Assembly (NCBI RefSeq): GCF_002556545.1 | Contig: NZ_CP022685.1 | Coordinates: forward strand, 7,604,001 to 7,668,000 | Direction of reading: 5' to 3' | Length of the DNA: 64,000 nt | Origin: Streptomyces formicae | GTDB lineage: Bacteria > Actinomycetota > Actinomycetes > Streptomycetales > Streptomycetaceae | Shown: positions 59,801 to 64,000 of the stretch, one piece after another | How the letters are laid out: the number at the start of each line of letters is the position of its first letter | Position numbering within the stretch: the first letter of the stretch is position 1 | Program-made: the position numbers and the translations under genes | The notes under the pieces: model-generated | Databases searched by the model: none | Seen by the model: only the letters and a program-made list of their open reading frames with translations | Told to the model about the DNA's origin: nothing

Positions 59801-61354
59801 CACAGCCTGCGCTTCGAGCACGACGCGGCGGGACGCGAGATCACCCGCCACGTCGGAGACCACCTCACCGTCGCCCACACGTTTGACCAACTGGGCCGCC
59901 CGCGGACCCAGACCGTCACCGGCTCCGAGGACCGTCGCGTCCAGGAACGCGCCTACCGATACCGCGCGGACGGCTATCTGACGGACATCGAGGAATCGTC
60001 TGGCGGCAGCCGCGCCTTCGAACTCGACGAGGTCGGCCGGGTCACGGGTGTCAGTGCCGAGGGGTGGCGCGAGACGTACGCGTACGACGCGGCGGGCAAC
60101 CAGACGGACGCCTCCTGGCCCGCGGCGCACCCGGGCCAAGAGGCCCAAGGAGCACGCGAGTTGGCCGGAATGACGCTCCTGAGGGCGGGTGCTGTCCGGT
60201 ACGAGCACGACGCCGCGGGCCGCGTCGTGCTGCGCCAGAAGACCCGCCTGTCGCGCAAGCCGGACACCTGGCGGTACACCTGGGACGCGGAGGACCGGCT
60301 CACGTCGGTCGTCACGCCGGACGGGACGCGGTGGCGGTACACCTACGACCCGCTCGGGCGGCGCATCGCCAAGGAGCGGCTCGCCGGCGACGGGGAGACG
60401 GTCACCGAGCGCGTCGACTTCACCTGGGACGGCACGACGCTCTGCGAACAGACCACACGGGGTGACGGGCTCGCTTCCCCCGTCACGCTGACGTGGGACC
60501 ACGACGCGGTGCGGCCTTTGGCGCAGACGGAACGCATCGCCGCCCACGAAGGCGGTGACGGCTCCTCGGACGGCAGCGGCTCCGCCGACGACGGGCCGTC
60601 GCAGGAACAGATCGACGAGCGCTTCTACGCCATCGTCACCGACCTCGTCGGCACCCCGACGGAACTGGTCGACGAGGACGGTGACATCGCCTGGCGCATG
60701 CGCTCCACCCTCTGGGGCACCACGAGCTGGGCCGCCGACAGCACCGCCTACACGCCGCTCCGCTTCCCGGGCCAGTACTTCGACCCGGAGACCGGCCTGC
60801 ACTACAACTACTTCCGGTACTACGACCCGAGTACGGGCCGCTACCACTCACCGGACCCACTGGGTCTGCGTCCGGCGGACAACGCCTTCACCTATCCGCA
60901 CAACCCGTGCACCTGGACGGACCCGCTCGGGCTCGCACCGGAGTGCGGTGACGCCGATGTGCCGCCGAGCAACTGGGTGCCGGACGAGAACTATTCGCCG
61001 GAGGAGATCACCCGGCGCATCGGCGGGAACAAGGACCGCAAGGCTTGGTTCGAAACACCAGAGGACATTCATAAGCTGGTGGACGACATCGTCAAGAATC
61101 CCAACAAGGAACAGCGTTATACCGGTCCGGCCCACGATCGGGTGGCCGACAATTATCGGGGTGGAAATTCCCGCGCAGGGCAGCGGTGGAAGGACCAGCC
61201 GATTTATGACAACGGAAATCCGTTGAGTCAGGCGCGAGTTGTGGTGGACCGGGAAGGGAACATCGCCTACTTCGGCAGGCGCAAGGACGGATCGCACAAC
61301 TACGACCAGGTCATCCCGTACCCTTGGGCGAAGGCGCAGCCGCGGTCCAACTAG
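56873..61354 (+). CDS. RHS-repeat polymorphic toxin with an unrecognised C-terminal domain
   Basis: A 1493-residue toxin. Residues 1-115 are helical with a WEG turn (ALKDVTWEGKTATAFNKR), resembling a type VII (WXG100-like) export domain. A hydrophobic stretch lies at 128-160. DUF6531 begins near 300 (DPIDVATGDMALPRTDVRLPG). YD repeats (YDDAGR, YDERGR, YDAAGR) fill about 500-1290. The RHS core ends with FDPETGLHYNYFRYYDPSTGRYHSPDPLGL near 1300-1332 and a second DPLGL at 1349. The last 140 residues form the toxin; they end KDGSHNYDQVIPYPW and match no toxin I know. Its GC content is visibly lower than the shell. Immunity genes follow. Confidence 0.93.
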   Translation: MVDLNPLHYINKFNHMAGDNMASMMEFLGISDPAVDPDGVREIAKKWRELAKAVDASVKDAEAALKDVTWEGKTATAFNKRAKKTRTQATQMADSLRDGADALDKYADEAHELLTELNVIILEIIEVEMAGLALSVLTGGASAVVSSLAAGARFAKVMALLGRIEHAGTAMARAIRAVLEVIRGLRRALRALKEIKTIARVGKMAGEGAKFAALDTLLKDPATFKDPGKLAETLALGAALGVGVGSLGKLLGKGLGKLKPKDLSKLRGAMKLNCAAFQRLSLRPGFDKLPASVRNALKKFVRDPIDVATGDMALPRTDVRLPGVLPLLLERTHLSSYRFGGWFGPSWASTLDQRIQADADGFIYAAADGARLCFPPPSPETGTPSVTPDTPGSRLTLSYADGFDGALCVHDPDTGLTHTFHSPLPAAAGEAVDVPLQSIEDRNGNRITIEYAPDGDLPLAVTHSGGYRIALDRDATNSRITGLRLLDPTSPKAPGTTLVTFGYDEAGHLVEETNSSGLPMRYTYDDAGRITSWTDRNGTTYWYVYDERGRVTATGGTGDALASTLTYEDATHTTRVTDSLGHVRVYEHNDAYRLVRETDPLGHVTHQEWDEEHRLTAYVDPLGRTTRYAYDQVGRLIQVTRPDGAHSSVEFDESGLPALTVDPDGSRWVREYDSTGNPVAVTDPAGRTTRFAYDSAGGLSEVTDALGHAVRVRCDAAGLPLTVTNARGAVSTYERDAFGRLAVLTDPLGASTRLEWTVEGRPARRVAADGSQETWLYDAEGNCTHHTAASGAVSRFEYTHFDLLSARTSADGVRHAFTYDSELRLTTVTNPQGLTWTYEYDAAGRLVAESDFDGRSQRYTHDAAGQLTRRTTPLGEEIRYWRDALGQAARKDVAGQVTDFTYDVAGRMLRAATSGTAVEWHWDEKGQLRAETVAGRELSYAYDELGRRTHRTTPTGVVSTWSYDAVGNRTGLTTGGHSLRFEHDAAGREITRHVGDHLTVAHTFDQLGRPRTQTVTGSEDRRVQERAYRYRADGYLTDIEESSGGSRAFELDEVGRVTGVSAEGWRETYAYDAAGNQTDASWPAAHPGQEAQGARELAGMTLLRAGAVRYEHDAAGRVVLRQKTRLSRKPDTWRYTWDAEDRLTSVVTPDGTRWRYTYDPLGRRIAKERLAGDGETVTERVDFTWDGTTLCEQTTRGDGLASPVTLTWDHDAVRPLAQTERIAAHEGGDGSSDGSGSADDGPSQEQIDERFYAIVTDLVGTPTELVDEDGDIAWRMRSTLWGTTSWAADSTAYTPLRFPGQYFDPETGLHYNYFRYYDPSTGRYHSPDPLGLRPADNAFTYPHNPCTWTDPLGLAPECGDADVPPSNWVPDENYSPEEITRRIGGNKDRKAWFETPEDIHKLVDDIVKNPNKEQRYTGPAHDRVADNYRGGNSRAGQRWKDQPIYDNGNPLSQARVVVDREGNIAYFGRRKDGSHNYDQVIPYPWAKAQPRSN

Positions 61355-61389
61355 GCGCGGGCCGCGAACGCTCATCTCGAAGGAATGCC

Positions 61390-61977
61390 ATGCGGGAAGC
61401 AGAACTGGAGAATTCGCTGACCAAGGCGGGTCTGCGATACCTGGGCCTCGCGGACCCGTCCGCACCGCTCATCCCTCCGAGCCTGGCGTTCTTCGCGGAT
61501 TCCGTGGAAACCGGCGGTCAGGAATGGGCCGTGAGCGTGGAATCCGATGCGCCCGACCTGCGGGAGAGGGTGAACCACGAGTGGTACATGCTCAGCGCGG
61601 ACCAGGGACTGTTCCAGCCGGACGCCCCGGAGTTCCTGCTCGCCGTCGGCGACAGGGAGGCCACGCACCCTGACTCCCTGCGGTGGGCGCGGGTGGCCCT
61701 GACCGTGGACTGCGACCTCGCGGGCGCGGGCGCCGAGGCCGGGGTGACGGGGCGCGGCGCGGGCCACGTCGACTTCGCGATGCTGTCCCTCGACGGAACC
61801 GTCCTCGTGCGGGGAGCGAAGGGGGAGGAGTGGACGGACTGCGTCCTCCTGAGGAACCCCCATGACCTCCCATCACTTCGGGATCTCGGTACGCGCATGG
61901 CGGCATCGCCGGAGACTCCGCGGGGCACGCGGGATGCCCTGGAGCGCTGGCTGGAGCACACGCGGGTCGGCGAATGA
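61390..61977 (+). CDS. Probable immunity protein for the RHS toxin
   Basis: A 195-residue acidic cytoplasmic protein starting 36 bases after the toxin. It contains WAVSVESDAPDLRERVNHEWYMLSADQGLF, LRWARVALTVDCDLAGAG, and the end EETPRGTRDALERWLEHTRVGE-like tail. No signal or membrane helix is seen, and I recognise no family. Position directly behind the C-terminal toxin module is the normal place for the cognate immunity gene; acidity fits binding to a basic toxin. ATG 61390 follows AAGGAA. It overlaps the next gene by four bases. Confidence 0.68.
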   Translation: MREAELENSLTKAGLRYLGLADPSAPLIPPSLAFFADSVETGGQEWAVSVESDAPDLRERVNHEWYMLSADQGLFQPDAPEFLLAVGDREATHPDSLRWARVALTVDCDLAGAGAEAGVTGRGAGHVDFAMLSLDGTVLVRGAKGEEWTDCVLLRNPHDLPSLRDLGTRMAASPETPRGTRDALERWLEHTRVGE

Positions 61978-62411
61978 GGAACTCCACGGTGACGGGGCCG
62001 CTCGACCGGGGCAGGTCCCTGGAGGAACTGGAGGGGCACCGCTGGCCGGATCCGCCCGCGGACGCGACTGCCCTGGTCAGAGCCGTGCACGAGATGCGGC
62101 GCCGCCCCGTCGGGACCCTGGAGCCGCATGAGCTGGCGCGGCTGATCAGGCAGGACGTGGGCACGGCCTGGCTGCTGCCGCTGGCGGTGGAGATCCTCCG
62201 GGACGCGGCGCCGCGGCAGGCGGAGGGCGGCTGGTTCGACGACGACTTGTTGTACGCCGTCGTCACCGGCAAGCCGGAGATCTGGGCAGCGGCACCGCAA
62301 CTGGCCCGCGAGCTCCGCGACACCGTGGCGGTCCTGACCGATGTGTCGCGCTACGTCCGCCAGGAGATCGAGACGTTCTTGGCGACGGTTCCGGCTCCTG
62401 GGGAGGACTGA
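61974..62411 (+). CDS. CdiI-type contact-dependent inhibition immunity protein
   Basis: A 145-residue helical protein. RSLEELEGHRWPDPPADATALVRAVHEMRRRPVGTLEPHELARLIRQDVGTAWLLPLAVEILRDA matches the pattern of the CdiI_3-type immunity family (SLEELEG-W ... LR--P---L--EDLR-LI-Q--G---L-P-AL--L). This family accompanies CDI and RHS toxins of varying activity. It is translationally coupled to the preceding gene (ATGA). Two immunity-like genes after one toxin suggest either a double system or a retained immunity gene from an earlier toxin tip. The middle GGWFDDDLLYAVV is the conserved acidic part. Confidence 0.78.
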   Translation: MRNSTVTGPLDRGRSLEELEGHRWPDPPADATALVRAVHEMRRRPVGTLEPHELARLIRQDVGTAWLLPLAVEILRDAAPRQAEGGWFDDDLLYAVVTGKPEIWAAAPQLARELRDTVAVLTDVSRYVRQEIETFLATVPAPGED

Positions 62412-62419
62412 CGACGCGC

Positions 62420-62827
62420 GTGTTCCACGAGATCGAGGACATCGAGCAGGAGCGCCTCCGCGTCGCCCGGCGCCCGCCCCCGCAGGACGCGCCCCCGGTG
62501 CTGAGCACGTTCGACGTGACGCTGACCGTGCCCGCCGCGGAGTACGAGGCACGCCTGCGGTCCGTGCTCGACGCCGCGCTGGGGATCGCCCTCTCGGCGG
62601 ACTTCGCCGAGGAGGACCTGCCGGTGGCCGCCGTGCCCGCGTGGTTCGCCGAGGTGAGCGGTCCGCTCTCGGCGCGGGCCCCGCGGTTCGCACGGCGCGG
62701 CAGGGAGCGCTACGCCGCGGCGATCAGGGGCGGACGGTGCGGATCTGGGCCGACACCTGGGGCGAGTCCTTCTTCGCCTGCGACGAACTGCGCTGGCTGG
62801 CCTACGTGTCGGGCGCCGAGGACGTGA
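62420..62827 (+). CDS. Unknown protein, first part of a probable frame-broken gene
   Basis: From GTG 62420 the frame shows strong coding bias up to about 62733 (VFHEIEDIEQERLRVARRPPPQDAPPVL ... RFARRGRERYAAAIRGG). Beyond that, third positions lose their GC bias and the peptide becomes Cys/Pro/Ser-rich until the stop at 62827. The coding signal continues one frame back (-1) in the next entry. So the true product is probably about 105 residues plus the downstream part, joined by a frameshift at the G-rich AGGGGC near 62726. The family is unknown. The gap to the CdiI gene is only eight bases. Confidence 0.6.
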   Translation: MFHEIEDIEQERLRVARRPPPQDAPPVLSTFDVTLTVPAAEYEARLRSVLDAALGIALSADFAEEDLPVAAVPAWFAEVSGPLSARAPRFARRGRERYAAAIRGGRCGSGPTPGASPSSPATNCAGWPTCRAPRT

Positions 62828-63153
62828 GCGGGCCGGAGCTCAGGCGGGTCGACTGCGCCGAGGGCGGCCGGGGCCTCGACTGGTCCGGGGCGGACGGCTC
62901 CCTGGAAGCGGCGATCCGCTCCCGTCTGCGTTCCCTCGCCGCCGGTGCGGTCACGCCCGAGGAGGTGTCGGGATGGGCGCTGGACGCCATGGAGGGCGAT
63001 TCCCCGCAGCTGCGTGACGGGCGGATCCGGACCGCCCTCGACCGGCTGTCCGGAGCGGATCTCCTGGAGGGCCCGGGGCAGTACCTGCACGGCAAAGAGG
63101 ACTTCGACGCCTGGGTCGAGGAATGGGACCGGCCCGCCACGCCATCGCCGTAG
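62737..63153 (+). CDS. Unknown protein, second part (separate gene or frameshifted continuation)
   Basis: From GTG 62737 a 138-residue frame has full coding bias: RIWADTWGESFFACDELRWLAYVSGAED, then LEAAIRSRLRSLAAGAVTPEEVSGWALDAMEGD, and GPGQYLHGKEDFDAWVEEWD. AGGGGCGG upstream could serve as ribosome site, so it may be an independent gene overlapping the previous frame by 91 bp. A single frameshifted gene of about 240 residues is the other reading. The second half resembles small helical immunity proteins, but no family is recognised. Confidence 0.62.
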   Translation: MRIWADTWGESFFACDELRWLAYVSGAEDVSGPELRRVDCAEGGRGLDWSGADGSLEAAIRSRLRSLAAGAVTPEEVSGWALDAMEGDSPQLRDGRIRTALDRLSGADLLEGPGQYLHGKEDFDAWVEEWDRPATPSP

Positions 63154-63199
63154 AGTATGCGCGGCATACCCGGAACGAACCGTGGAACGAGGGGGAAGC

Positions 63200-63538
63200 G
63201 TGGCCGAGGGGATCGGGGTCGGGGAGGCCGTGCAGGCGTTGCGGGACGAGTTGATGGCCGCCGCTGTCGCGGGGGCCGCGAGTGGGGTGAAGTTCGAAGT
63301 CGGGCCCATCGAGATGGAGTTCGCCTTCACCCTGACCAAAGAGGGCACCGCCAAGGTGGGCCTCAGCAAGATCTTCAGCTCCGTGGTGTCCGCGGACGTC
63401 TCCGGCAAGGTCGCCAAGGAGGACGTCCACCGGGTGAAGTTGGTCCTCACGCCCAAGGACGGCTCCGGCGGCCCGCTTCTGATCAGTAATCAGGACAAGG
63501 CGGACGTCGGGAAGTTGGACTCCTCCTTCGGGCGCTGA
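63200..63538 (+). CDS. Trypco2 (trypsin-co-occurring domain) protein
   Basis: A 112-residue protein with the trypco2 layout. A helix (GVGEAVQALRDELMAAAVAGAA) is followed by strands VKFEVGPIEMEFAFTLTKEG and AKVGLSKIFSSVVSADVSGK, then HRVKLVLTPKDGSGG. Families named trypco are small partners encoded next to trypsin-like proteases in NTP-dependent conflict systems. That context is met: the next gene, 14 bases on, encodes a trypsin-like protease. GTG 63200 follows GAGGGGGAA. It is probably an accessory or substrate of the protease. Confidence 0.82.
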   Translation: MAEGIGVGEAVQALRDELMAAAVAGAASGVKFEVGPIEMEFAFTLTKEGTAKVGLSKIFSSVVSADVSGKVAKEDVHRVKLVLTPKDGSGGPLLISNQDKADVGKLDSSFGR

Positions 63539-63552
63539 GGGGCGGGTCCGTA

Positions 63553-64000
63553 GTGGAGGACAGGCGCCGGGTCGCGGTGGTGGAGGCGGCTGGGCAGGGC
63601 TCCGGCTATCTGCTCGCGCCGCGCCTCGTCCTGACCGCCCAGCACGTGCTGGGCGACCACACACAGGCGACGGTACAGACCCCCGGTGGCGTGTCGGCCA
63701 ACTGCCAGGTGGTGTGGGCCCGTTCCGACGGCCCCTACGACGCCGCCCTCCTGCTGGCCGACGAGGACGTGCTCCCCGCCGTGGATCCCGTGCGCTGGGG
63801 AAGGGCGGTGACATCGGACCTCGCCGACGTCACGATCCTCGGATTCACCGCGCTGGCGGGCCGCGACGGACGCGTCGGGTCCGCGGTGTTCCGAGGGTCG
63901 CTCGACCCGCTGGAAGCCGTCGAGAGGGACCGGTACGTACTGGCCCTCCAGGGAGGCAGCCCGCCGGTCGGAGCCCCGGCGGCGTCGCCGTGGGCCGGTC
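63553..64000 (+). CDS. Trypsin-like serine protease, N-terminal part (runs off the window)
   Basis: The first 149 residues of a protease from GTG 63553. GQGSGYLLAPRLVLTAQHVLGDH contains the catalytic His (TAxHV), and DGPYDAALLLADED the catalytic Asp. The serine (expected in a GMSGA-type motif) would lie just beyond base 64000. No signal peptide precedes the domain, so it is cytoplasmic, as in conflict-system proteases fused to NTPase and TPR domains. The adjacent trypco2 gene supports that. Whether a STAND NTPase follows cannot be seen. Confidence 0.85.
   Translation, partial: MEDRRRVAVVEAAGQGSGYLLAPRLVLTAQHVLGDHTQATVQTPGGVSANCQVVWARSDGPYDAALLLADEDVLPAVDPVRWGRAVTSDLADVTILGFTALAGRDGRVGSAVFRGSLDPLEAVERDRYVLALQGGSPPVGAPAASPWAG

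Noticed and set aside
56621..60847. A 1408-codon open frame on the minus strand opposite the RHS gene
   Set aside because: It is antisense to a recognisable RHS protein, and its peptide shows only Arg/Val/Gly-rich mirror composition. High GC makes such frames common.

Overview
The window is chromosomal DNA of a Streptomyces or close relative. GC is very high with almost obligatory G or C at third codon positions, GTG starts are frequent, two regulatory genes carry the rare leucine codon TTA, and the families present are typical of the genus (butyrolactone-receptor regulator, WhiJ-type XRE/DUF397/ATPase trio, GH46 chitosanase, I36 inhibitors, DUF6461). About 58 genes are supported. No tRNA, rRNA, CRISPR array, transposase or phage integrase is visible.

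Layout. 1-1873: an Asp23/Gls24 envelope-stress cluster with an ECF-type sigma factor overlapping a gene that joins a zinc-binding anti-sigma motif to an Asp23-like domain. 1880-4147: a butyrolactone-receptor-like repressor with three upstream palindromes and a DegT aminotransferase. 4322-10500: acyl-CoA synthetase, acetyltransferase, MFS exporter, then a two-gene operon of a kinase-like protein lacking the HRD catalytic aspartate and a zinc-ribbon protein with a very long Gly/Pro-rich linker.

10600-27871: a purine (urate/glyoxylate) catabolic island. Purines are imported by up to three NCS2 permeases. Urate goes through uricase, HIU hydrolase and OHCU decarboxylase to allantoin. Glyoxylate from allantoin is then recycled by glyoxylate carboligase, hydroxypyruvate isomerase and tartronate semialdehyde reductase. 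Catalase removes the peroxide made by uricase. Two separate shared operator systems can be read: paired TTCC-N7-GGAA-like sites 21 bp apart before gcl and hyi, and an identical 18-bp element over the -35 box of both katA and the urate operon. A pierisin/scabin-like ADP-ribosyltransferase gene lies between two of the permeases.

27872-47405: accessory and regulatory genes. These include a broken gene, a DUF6461 protein, an ArsR/FAD-monooxygenase pair with two perfect operators, a two-component system whose kinase contains nine GGGGCC repeats, exported peptidases and inhibitors, an AraC regulator with TTA at codon 4, a chitosanase, a GH89 lipoprotein, and a TetR/MFS pair with its operators. 47697-56466: secreted enzymes (fucosidase-PA14, phytase, S41 peptidase), a ProP-type transporter and the XRE/DUF397/ATPase trio around a 27-bp perfect palindrome.

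56553-64000: a polymorphic-toxin region. A 1493-residue RHS protein with an unrecognised C-terminal toxin is followed by two immunity-like genes, a gene with a frame break, a trypco2 protein and a trypsin-like protease that runs off the window. The last two suggest that an NTP-dependent conflict system begins here. All family assignments come from reading motifs by eye; no database search was run.
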